Positions 47,425-58,107 of a DNA stretch of 64,000 bases are shown piece by piece. The notes below the pieces were generated by a model. The model was not told where the DNA came from. It did no database searches and worked only from the letters and a program-made list of their open reading frames with translations. The stretch comes from Umbilicaria muhlenbergii. Its lineage: Eukaryota > Ascomycota > Lecanoromycetes > Umbilicariales > Umbilicariaceae. The stretch lies in contig KK106981.1 in NCBI GenBank assembly GCA_000611775.1, forward strand, positions 6,780,312 to 6,844,311, read 5' to 3'. Within the stretch, counting starts at the first letter, position 1. Each line of letters starts with the position of its first letter. Made by a program: the position numbers and the translations under genes.

Positions 47425-49264
47425 TCATCCTTGATTGAACAACGACCTTCTCGTCCACCTCAGCATAACCTCGCGTGGTTTATTCATCTGCAAAGTTATC
47501 AGCGGCTGTGAGTCAGCCATTACGCTCTTCAGCCTCTCTCGCGCCACGGCGATCGTTTCCCCAGTCTTGATGATCGGCTCCACTCTCCAGGACCGGAAGA
47601 TGGTCGACATTACGGCCACGAACTCTACCAGCGACATCTTGATGCCAGGGCATGCACGCGGACCGCCGGACCATGGAAGGAACGTCCCCCTGACAGGCTC
47701 CACGTTAGAGTCGTTGGAGAGCCATCGAGTGGGACGGAAGAAGAGCGCGTCAGATCCCTATATTTTTGAGTCCACATGCATGGAGGCGCCGCTGATGAAC
47801 ACCTTCGTATCCGCAGGGACGTAGAAGGGTTGGGAAGATGTAGTGATTTGCTGGGGGCTTGCCGTGGATCTCGAGACGTGGGCGACGGGGGTGTAAAGGC
47901 GCAGGGTTTCGTACTGCAGAACACTTTACTTATTTTCATGTTTCCTTACCCGGAACAAGAACCCACCATTAGTTCGAGGCATCGCTTCAATGCCGGAAAT
48001 GTTCTCTCATAGTCCAGATTTCCATCGAGGTTTGACACCTCATCAATTTCCTCAATGATCCAATCTTGCCCTTCTGGATAGATTGCTAGAATAGTCACGG
48101 CGTAGGTCATGGTGTTGGCAGTGGTGTCGAATCCAGCAATGGTGAATTGATACAAGTTTCCCGTGTTTTCGTCTTCGGAGAGATGTAGCCTCAATTTGGC
48201 GTCTTTTCGTGCAGTATTTTTCTCGTAGTCCGATGCTTTAACAAGGACACTCAACATGTTATTTTGAAGTGAGCCGGTAGAGTGTCTTTCCTTTTCGACC
48301 ATTTCCTTGGTGCGGGCTGGGAATTCGAATACTGCAGCTCCCAGCTTCCGGAGAGACGTTTGCATGACTGGTAGGCAAAGGAGTCTTGCTGGCATTAAGG
48401 CAGCGACCAGGTAATTGTTGACTACGATGGAGATGGCTTCGATATAGGTTAAACTGTGGCCTGGGGGAGCCTCGTCTGTCCCATGCCTCCATGATTGTGA
48501 TACACCATATCCAGCAGATAGTAGAACGTTGATGGCAATAGATCGGAGACCTTCAATTGTGGCATCAGCTTCCTCCGCGGCCATGGCATCCCCTCGTCAG
48601 CTCAGGGCCTCCTCGCTTGACTTCCGTGAACCATTCGAGAATTTCTCGGGCCTGATCTGAGCTCTCTATCCAAATATGGTTGCTGATTCCTTCGTTTAGC
48701 ACTGGAGCTATGAGTCTCCGTTGACGTTGCCAATCGTCACCGTCGGTCAGGAATTGTCAGCCTTTGGCATCGAATTCGACGGTGCTATTTCCCGTAATGC
48801 TATTAGGTCCGAAGAGCCCAATGATGCCTGTCAAGACCGTAAGCCAAGAAGTGACATACCCACGGATACGACACACGTTTGGAGATATCAAGCTGGACGA
48901 AATCCTTTCTACGTTGAAGTACTATCTGGGCGATTTCCGCATCTGCGATCCAAAGCTCGTTCTTCCCGGGGATGACTAGGAGAAAGGACGAGCCTAATCT
49001 CTCCTGAACTGAGTTCCTAAGTAAGTGATCCCAGCCATATATGGCCACTTTGATCCGGTCAAAGGCAAACGCAGGCAGAAAGCGAGAGAATAGCGGTCGG
49101 AGCGGCACCGAGAAGATCAACCAGAAGAGGTTATCCTGATTCACGGGGCTGATGTAGATGGGGAAGCCATTTCGGCGAGCCCTGCGGTAATTCGTGGCTA
49201 ATGCCTGGAGATACCAGATAGCCCAGAGGATTACTATGCCCACGAAGACCGAGAAGCTGTGCAT
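47425..49264 (-). pseudogene. cytochrome P450 pseudogene
   Basis: The N-terminus has a membrane anchor (M-H-S-F-S-V-F-V-G-I-V-I-L). A good 49-nt intron (48876-48828) follows. The I-helix motif (A-G-F-D-T-T-A-N-T), the ETLR motif (E-T-L-R-L-Y) and the heme loop (F-L-P-W-S-G-G-P-R-A-C-P-G) are all legible, so the family is certain. It is broken in at least three places: TGA at 48757-48759 just before W-Q-R-Q-R-R, a frame change near 48585-48615 between K-R-G-G-P-E and A-E-E-A-D-A, and TAG at 47758-47760 where P450s normally have tryptophan in an H-x-D-x-x-Y-W-G segment. The heme end is otherwise well preserved, so decay is recent or the sequence has errors. Confidence 0.85.
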
Positions 49265-49284
49265 CTTCTCAATGTATGACGGAT

Positions 49285-49685
49285 TGGAACGATAGTCTTA
49301 GGCTTTGTGGTTGACAACGGGATCATCTCGCATGGTCGGCTCTCTTTAAAATCCAGCGCTGTCTTTATCCAAATGTCGACAAAAGCTATTCCGAAGCTCT
49401 TGGGCAAGAACGCTGTCCCCCAGAACAAAACTCTTTGGTCATAGCGGTAGTACCCAGGAGAAAGGGCCCAGCGACCTTGTTGCTGCTGCAGTCCTTCTTT
49501 CAGGAGCAGGCGAACCATCGGAATAAGTAGCAGTCTTCGACCAGGGAACCCCCCCTCGATTCGCTGTCAGCATCAAGAATATCGAAGAACTTCAAATGCG
49601 CAGATGCTGAAAGAAAGTTGAAGTCATTCACATCTACCGCTACTTTCTTACCTTTACCGAAGGGCAATTGGCTGTTCATCATTGT
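49285..49685 (-). pseudogene. unidentified broken coding fragment
   Basis: On the - strand, M-M-N-S-Q-L-P-F-G-K followed by a good 45-nt intron leads into H-L-K-F-F-D-I-L-D-A-D-S and L-V-E-D-C-Y-L-F-R-W, then a stop. One base out of phase, protein-like sequence continues (R-L-L-L-K-E-G-L-Q, P-G-Y-Y-R-Y-D-Q-R-V-L-F-W-G, L-P-K-S-F-G). This looks like one exon pair with a single frame break just upstream of the dead P450. Family not recognised. Confidence 0.35.
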
Positions 49686-49751
49686 TTCACCGCAGAGGGG
49701 TCCAGCGCATTTTTCTACTCTACAATTGCCGCTGGTTCGCCTGGAGCACAA

Positions 49752-50569
49752 TACCCCCGGAACGGCAGTTCAAAAATGACGAGAACCCTTTCGCGAGTCT
49801 AGCGGCTCCGATAGTTATGTGCAGCCTGCTTGAAAGCTATCAAAGATGAAGTGAACCCTTTCATAAGTCCTCCGGCGACTTTGGCTGTTGTGTTCAATGT
49901 GCTTGAAAGGTACAATATTCTGATCAAAGCACGGAGCAGACTTGTTCCCAACGCTTTCAAACGGCCAGCTGGAGATTTTGCCGCTCGTTCTTAGTAGCTG
50001 ACACGCCGGGGGCGTCCTGTTTCGACTTGGATCCTTCTTGTCTATGCCATGTTGATGTTCATAACCCAAGCATCGGTCTCCCCCTCGAATTGTGTATGGA
50101 ATCTACGCGCGTGCTGTAGCCGGGCGGAATTTCGCACGCAGGTCTTGAAGTCTTGTTCTGTGCGCGTGGTAAGTGCGGAATAGTACAATCCTGGATATGT
50201 CTTCTTTGCCGTTTTCGCAGTATAAACGGGGTGACAGTCGGGAGGAGGGACTTTAAACTTGAAACAGCAAAGGAACTCTGTATTATCAACTCTCTGTATG
50301 CGAGACTGTTGTCTGGATGTGCAAAGCTGGCGTAGCAATCGTGTTGTAATTGACAGTATTTGTAATTGACAGTGTTGCAGAGCGTTCAAAATCCTAGAAA
50401 ATATCCTTACTACCCCAGCTTCTTGCATATCACAAGCCCACAAATCCAGGTATCCCACGCCGCAAACAGTGCACTATGCGCCCAGATAACAGACAATACC
50501 TTTTTTATGTATCCATCAATCATGATATCGTTATTTGTCAGGACCGAAATGCAAGCACAGTGGCAACCC
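49752..50569. other. intergenic region
   Basis: No gene supported. Right border of the secondary-metabolite neighbourhood. Confidence 0.45.
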
Positions 50570-51624
50570 TTATGGGGAATACCCCGGTGCTCTCCCCTGC
50601 TGCCCTTCTCCTCTCTTAGCCTCATACTTCAGGACATCCAGACTCCTTGGGAAGTACATCTGCACGCCCAAGTTATCCTTCAAGTACTGGCCCGTCCGCT
50701 CGATCCTCTTGACATCCCTCGCAATGGGCCACGGCGGCTCCTCGTTCTGCTCCAACCGCTGGCGAATCACTTCGACCATGGTCTCGTCGATGCGCGCGTA
50801 GAAATCCGCTTTGCTTCTCGAGTCGGCTTCGTTGGTGGTGTTTCCGTCGCCGTGAGAGTTCAGATTGCCTCCGAGTTTTATGACAAGCTCGAATGCGAGC
50901 TTGGCGCCTCCCCGTAGGGCGGCCAGCCGTTCGATATCCGGTATGAGTGTGGAGAGGGTCTGGACGAATGTAGCGGTGGGGAGGGTGTCGTTGACGTTGT
51001 CTTGGAGGCGGTGTAGGTCGTAGTTGAGCATGGTCATTTTGCGATCGAGTTGGAAGTTCAAGGTTGTGGCGGCTTCAGGATGGGTGTCCATTGCGCGGGC
51101 GATATTCAGGGGAACGTCTAAGCAGCTGAGTTAGTTCGAGAACATAAGAGGGATGATGGGATGAAATTACCCGCTCGCAAGCCGCGCTTGTCTATCCATG
51201 CGTGCATGTCCGACCTCTCGTCTTCCAGGTCTTGCACTTGAAGTTTGATATCATCTAGTTGGTTCTTCAGGAGATTGATCTGGTCCAAGTAAGGTTTGAT
51301 CGCCTCATTGAAGGCTCTTGTCAACGGGTCAGGTGCGGTGGCCATGCTGGTGGGAGCAACTGGCACCGTCGCATCATCACTCGAAGGACCGGTGGGGAAG
51401 TGAGCCGAGGCCACTCGGTGCTGCTGCTCTGGAGGCGCTGCTGTCCGACGGTACGACTGGAGCATGTCCTGCGACGCCTGTGCGCTAGGATACTCGGTGT
51501 CTTTGTAAGGGACACTTTGGTTGTTGCCCGCGTAGGAGGAAGATGGACGGAAGTTGGGCATTGTTAAATCTTGCTCGCCTTTGGAGGAGTTGCGGTCTCT
51601 TGACAGTCGTCGCAGCCAAGACAT
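50570..51624 (-). CDS. unknown coiled-coil protein
   Basis: Two exons, 51624-51171 and 51117-50570, give 333 residues across a 53-nt GT-AG intron with CTAAC branch. Residues 1-105 are Ser/Pro/Gln-rich and basic at the start (M-S-W-L-R-R-L-S-R-D-R-N). Residues ~110-150 are a coiled coil (L-D-Q-I-N-L-L-K-N-Q-L-D-D-I-K-L). The rest is predicted all-helical with conserved-looking W-P-I-A-R-D-V-K-R-I-E-R and N-L-G-V-Q-M-Y-F-P-R. The clean splice and steady codon use support a real gene. I do not recognise a named family. Confidence 0.75.
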
Positions 51625-52521
51625 AGCCTTTAGAAAGTATGGGGTGCGCTACGAAAGCGCCCACGTAGATATATGTGATGATTTCGATTGGGGTGAGGTT
51701 GGTGGAAGTGAGGTGGCTGGCAGTATTCGGAGGTTGTGGTGGTGGTTGGTCGAATCCTTGTAAACAAATGGAGCCCCTACTTATCGCATCCTTGCAATTC
51801 GCTGGAGACGCGCCAATGACGCATGTTACTGCCCACACGTCGACGTACGTGTGAGGAGAGTAATTTCCTGTAGGCACAACAAGCGCTGCACCTCGAACAT
51901 TACTCCGATTCGCCTTCAGAAAGGGAGATGGATGTTCGAGGTCGGGAGATGTTACGAGGGTCGAGCCAGGCCATGAACGAGTAGCCTATTCGAGGATGGA
52001 CCACGTCGCTCTAGGCCATGATGCTGGCTCTACTTCGGCCATCTGCATAGTGATGGTCGTGCTTACGGTAGTTCGATGGCGGGGAGATGCGCCACGTAAT
52101 CTCTCCGAGTAGTTTCAGATGCGATGGCGGACGGTGCTTGGAAGACTCGAAGCCCGGAAGAGTCGAAGCCAGTCAGTGATAGCGACGAGCCGACCGAAGC
52201 TTTCCTGGGAATTTAGCTCTCCCGCCGAAGCGAAGGCCAAAGCGACCGAGGCGACCCTTCGGCGTGCTCGGCTTCAGCCGCACCGGCCGCTAAAGACCCA
52301 AGGAGAAAAAGTAATGGATCTAACGGGGGACTACTCCGTATGCGACTTTTCTTTCTAGCTAAACTACAACGACCACTCTCGTAGCATCAAGTCATCCGTT
52401 ACGAAGTACGCTCCGAGGCCTCTAGCCACTGTCTTTACCCCGGCCGACGTCAGGCGCACATTCAAGGGAGGAAAGTGCTTGTATCAGATCTCTTATCGAG
52501 CTTGGACGGACAAAGTCAGCA
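51625..52521. other. intergenic region
   Basis: Divergent promoters of the coiled-coil gene and the mitochondrial carrier. No gene seen. Confidence 0.45.
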
Positions 52522-53783
52522 ATGGCACCTGCTGTGTTGCAGGCAGTCGGAGGCTCTGCTGCCAAGGACATCAAAAAGGAGTCGGCCGCATCAAGACTAC
52601 TTGGATCAGGTGGGGACGTTCGATCAAGCTAGTGCAACGATTACTGACGGGTTTTAGGCTCGGCTGGCATTGCTGAGCTCGCCATCTTTCATCCTGTAAA
52701 TGTCCACCGCAATTTATAGTTGTTCCGCGTCTAATGGTGCTCCAAGGTCGATACAATTGCCAAAAGGTTGATGAGCAATCAAGGAAAAGTTGGTGGCCCC
52801 GGACCTTTCCCGCGAGCCCTGCAATGTCTAATATGTCGCGCAGGTCACCTCCGCATCAAGATTGAATACTGTCATTTTCAAGGAGTATGCCGGCGCCACA
52901 GTCGGCCGAAAGTTCACATCTCTCTTCCCCGGCCTTGGGTACGCAGCAGGATACAAGGTCTGTTATGTCCCACTGGACACGCGCTGACACGGGCGCATCA
53001 CTGGGCTTTGCTCATTTTCCGCGCAGGTCTTGCAAAGAATATACAAGTACGGAGGACAACCGTTCGTGCGGGATTATCTAGCTCTTCATCACGGAAGCAA
53101 GTTCGACAATGCATTTGGGAAGGGCACGGGAAAGGCAATCATGCATGCGACAGCTGGAAGGTACAACACTTGTGTTACCCTGGTCGCTAGCAGTCACACT
53201 GATTTGATACATTAGTATAATCGGCATCGGCGAGATTGTCCTGTTACCCCTGGATGTACTGAAGATCAAGCGGCAAACAAACCCAGAGGCTTTTAGGGGG
53301 CGGGGCGTCTTCAGAATCGTGGCAGATGAGGGGATGGGTCTATACCGAGGAGCAGGATGGACAGCGGCACGGAATGCTCCTGGATCGTTCGCCGTACGTA
53401 TCAATACTTCTTGAACTGAATCGCGAAATGTCCTAACTCTCCCCTAGCTCTTCGGTGGTTCAGCCTTCGCCAAAGAATACCTCTACAAGCTTACAGACTA
53501 CAACACCGCCTCATATTTCCAGAACTTCATCGCCTCAATCGCCGGTGCCTCCGCCTCCCTAATCGTCTCCGCACCTCTGGACGTCATTAAAACACGAATA
53601 CAGAACCGGAACTTTGAAAATCCCGAGAGTGGGTTTAGGATTGTTTCGAGCATGATGAAGAATGAAGGCTTCACCAGCTTCTTCAAGGGTCTGACACCGA
53701 AGCTGTTGATGACAGGGCCGAAGCTGGTCTTCAGTTTCTGGTTGGCGCAGACCTTAATACCAGCTTTCAACAAGGTCATCTAG
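52522..53783 (+). CDS. GGC1: mitochondrial GTP/GDP carrier Ggc1
   Basis: Seven exons (52522-52609, 52658-52695, 52747-52788, 52844-52957, 53027-53160, 53216-53393, 53448-53783) give 309 residues. All six introns are 48-69 nt GT-AG and join in phase. Three mitochondrial-carrier repeats are visible. Signature regions are F-H-P-V-D-T-I-A-K-R, L-P-L-D-V-L-K-I-K-R and A-P-L-D-V-I-K-T-R-I-Q. Segments such as G-L-G-Y-A-A-G-Y-K-V-L-Q-R-I-Y-K-Y-G-G-Q and K-G-L-T-P-K-L-L are near-identical in spacing to yeast Ggc1. It exchanges GTP for GDP across the inner mitochondrial membrane and matters for mitochondrial iron and DNA maintenance. Exon 3 is only 42 nt. Confidence 0.95.
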
Positions 53784-54187
53784 ACGGGGACAAAGTGGAT
53801 GGATTTGGGTCGTGGTGATATTGGGACACACAAAAGACGCTGTACACCTTCAAAACCTGCGTTACATTCGACGCAGTATACTCCACTTCTTTGTTTATAC
53901 TACCACTATGTCTATAATACCGATGACAATCCAAAGTCATGAGCCCCTTCGCGATGGCTGGAACGTACTCATTCTATGGCGGAGTTTCGACATGTATTGT
54001 AAGATTACCTGGCGCACACAACCGTAACCCAAGTACCTAGTTCTCCTGGCTATCAAGAGATGCTTGAACGCTCAGTACGGTAGGCCAGATTCAGCAGCCC
54101 TGAAATTCCCCGTGGGAGACGCGGAATCTCCCGTGCGGCCCCAAAGCCCTCCCTCAACATCCCACATCTACCCACCTCCACCAAACA
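53784..54187. other. intergenic region
   Basis: Short tandem spacer. It turns C-rich toward the right end. No gene seen. Confidence 0.5.
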
Positions 54188-54593
54188 ATGGCAGCCACCT
54201 TTCCCCGCTACAACTACATCATCTCCAAGTACGTCCCCTCTTTACTCCTCCCATCTCCCCCCCATCCCTCCCTTTTGCCCTTCCATTCACCCTTCCATCC
54301 ACCCTTCCATCGCCCCTCTTCTCCCCCCTCCTCTCTTCTCCCAACCCTTCCCCTCCCCATTGCTCCTCCCCCTCTTCTTGTCTCTTGACCTAAAACCCTA
54401 ACCCTCCCCCAGATTCGCCGACCCCGTCTTCGCAATCTTCATCGGCATTTCCGCCGCCGCTGTACGTATCAATCGGGAAGAGAAAGCCAAAGGCCATACG
54501 GGGCCGGAGATACGAGCGATGGGGTTGCGTAGGGTGGGGTTGGGGGCATGGACTGGGGCGGAGGCGGCGGGGGGGGCGAAGGCGGGGAGATGA
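54188..54593 (+). CDS. small Nce101-like single-pass membrane protein
   Basis: Two exons, 54188-54228 and 54413-54593, give 73 residues across a 184-nt pyrimidine-rich intron. The protein reads M-A-A-T-F-P-R-Y-N-Y-I-I-S-K, then F-A-D-P-V-F-A-I-F-I-G-I-S-A-A-A-V-R-I-N, a single hydrophobic helix at ~16-32, then a basic and glycine-rich tail. The D-P-x-x-A-x-x-x-G helix and length match the fungal Nce101 (non-classical export protein 1) family. Too small and too spliced to show as a conventional open frame. Its molecular role is unclear even in yeast. Confidence 0.7.
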
Positions 54594-55238
54594 AGGAGCT
54601 TTGGAAGGGAGGAGGGGTACGAAAGGGAGAGGGGCCGAGGGTCTGAATTAAGAGGATGTGTCTTGGTATGGTTCCAGGGAGAGACTACAGGATGTTTTCA
54701 GGGATGAAGTACGGCATGAGAAATGGGGTGCTCTTACCAGCAGAATGTGGTAGGCGCGGAACTCGCGCCGGACTTCAAGGCTGCTGGTCTATGTGGAGCG
54801 GGAGGATGTGGGCGGCTTCAGTCACGATCAAGCTACGCGGTTTACTATTCCGTAGACAATCAGCAGCGAGGCCGGTCGAGATGATCAAATTGCTCTCATC
54901 CTTCGGGTACGGCAGATAGCTTCAGTCACTAATGGCTTATGGGCAGCGCTCAGCACGCACGGAAGCCTAGGGAGACAAAGGGAGCGCGTGCGGGAGAAAA
55001 CCTAACAGATTATAAGACGACTATTGGTGCTCTGCCTAATCTTGACCATGGAGTCGATCGCAAGCTCGTGCAATGACCCATGTTTCCCCCAAGCCCAACC
55101 TGCCCCTCCTATTCCTCCGGGATCATCTTCGCCGTCATAAAGAATACCACGCAAGAATCAAAAGCCCAACTATCACCAACTCCAGAGAGAATCGCCATCA
55201 TTGCACGCATTCGGTCATAGGATCAAGGGAAGCACGAT
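54594..55238. other. intergenic region (convergent 3' ends)
   Basis: Between Nce101-like and Atg8. The left part is G-rich. No gene seen. Confidence 0.5.
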
Positions 55239-56406
<1,168 letters not shown>

Positions 56407-57739
56407 ATGGCATCACCAAAGGCCTGCATTCGATGGGGTGAGTCTTCAGCCATTCGAGGGTTGTGTCGGGCTCAGCCACCCGCGCTCGGCCATATCCACC
56501 ATATCCGCTTCCTCGCAACCGGTAAAAGAGCACTACGAGACCCAGCTCCAGTAGCAAAACCCAGCAGCGCTCCGAGAAACCAGGCCAATGTCGTGTGGGC
56601 GCCCTACCTACGCATCTCCGTCGGCATCGTCTTTTGCGGTTCTATTATTTACTCCATGGTATACCTTCTCCAACCCTACCCGGCAACCTCCAACTGACTC
56701 ACACGCATGCCAGCTCACCTCTCCCGTCGAACGAGCCGAAGGCCCCACCATCGCCGAAAGAGACACCCTCGCCAAGCGCGAATCCGGCATAACCCCCAGC
56801 TCACCCATGCGCCTCCGCATGGAAGGCTTCATAAAAGAGCAACAGTCCGTTATCGTGCAAGCGCTCGGAAAACTCGACGGATCAAAATTCCGCACCGACA
56901 CCTGGAGCCGCCCCACCGGCGGCAGCGGCATATCCTGCGTCCTACAAGACGGACACGTCTTCGAAAAAGCCGGCGTCAACACCTCCATCGTCTACGGCAC
57001 CCTCCCACGCCCGGCAATCGAAAAAATGCGCGTCAACCACAAAGCGTTGGACCCAGACGTTGAATCTCTCGAATTCTTCGCCGCAGGTCTGAGCATGGTC
57101 TTACACCCACACAACCCCATGGCGCCGACCGTCCACCTCAACTACCGGTATTTCGAAACGGTCGACCCCAACGACAAAGACAAAAGCAACGCGTGGTGGT
57201 TCGGCGGCGGCACGGACTTGACGCCCAGCTACCTCTTCGACGAAGACGCCATCCACTTCCACCGCACCATCAAAGACGCCTGCGACAAGCACGACCGCGC
57301 ATACTACCCGCGCTTCAAGAAATGGTGCGACGACTACTTCAACGTCAAGCACCGCAACGAGACGCGCGGCGTCGGGGGCATCTTCTTCGACGACCTGGAC
57401 GAAGAGGAAAAAGACCAGCAACAACTCTTCTCCTTCGTGCAGGACTGCCTGTGTGCGTTCCTGCCGTCTTATCTGCCCATCGTGCAGAAGCGGAAGGATA
57501 TGCCATTCGGAGAGAAGGAGAAGGAATGGCAGCAGGTCAGGCGGGGTCGCTATGTCGAGTTTAATCTCGTGCATGATCGCGGGACGAGCTTCGGGTTGAA
57601 TACGCCGGGGGCAAGGGTGGAGAGTATTTTGATGAGTTTGCCGTTGACGGCGAGGTGGATGTATATGCATGAGCCGGAAAAGGGGAGTCGGGAGGAACGG
57701 TTGGTGAATGTGTTGAAGCAGCCGGTGGATTGGGTCTGA
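56407..57739 (+). CDS. HEM13: coproporphyrinogen III oxidase, aerobic
   Basis: Two exons, 56407-56658 and 56714-57739, give 425 residues across a 55-nt GT-AG intron. Residues 1-~60 are basic and look like a mitochondrial presequence. A hydrophobic helix at ~63-85 (I-S-V-G-I-V-F-C-G-S-I-I-Y-S-M) spans the splice. The enzyme core has G-G-S-G-I-S-C-V-L-Q-D-G, H-L-N-Y-R-Y-F-E, W-W-F-G-G-G-T-D-L-T-P, R-G-V-G-G-I-F-F-D-D and G-R-Y-V-E-F-N-L. It oxidatively decarboxylates coproporphyrinogen III to protoporphyrinogen IX in heme synthesis. Codons end mostly in C to about 57480, then mostly in G. An in-frame ATG at 56341 is less likely to be the start. Confidence 0.97.
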
Positions 57740-58107
57740 GGCGGTACGGTGCGGTACGCCAGAGCAAAAGAGTGTGTTTAGCTTCCTGTGTAGAAACGGG
57801 TGTATCATAGCATCAGCGCCGGCGCGGTTTTGCCTATTACAGTGGCAGTTTGGACAAGAGAAAGAGGGACACTGTATGTGTGGAAAGGCATTCTTAATCC
57901 AGAAGTTCTAGAGGGTATATGGCGTTTTCCAAAACAAAGCCTCAAACTCCGAATACAATACAAGAAAATAAGCACGCCAAACTCCCTTTATGCATACCCG
58001 GCGCCCCCATTCCCAATTTACAAGGCCGAGAGATTATCCACCCAGCTCCCCGATGCACTTACTATACAACCATGATGCCAAGATGCCAGCCCTCGGCACC
58101 AACCCAC
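57740..58107. other. intergenic region (convergent 3' ends)
   Basis: Convergent spacer between HEM13 and the Hook gene. Nothing coding recognised. Confidence 0.5.

Noticed and set aside
54391-54412. Telomere-like CCCTAA sequence
   Set aside because: Fewer than two units, and it sits in the branch-point/acceptor region of the Nce101-like intron.
54214-54435. Arg/Gly-rich minus-strand frame
   Set aside because: Antisense of a pyrimidine-rich intron; composition alone keeps it open.
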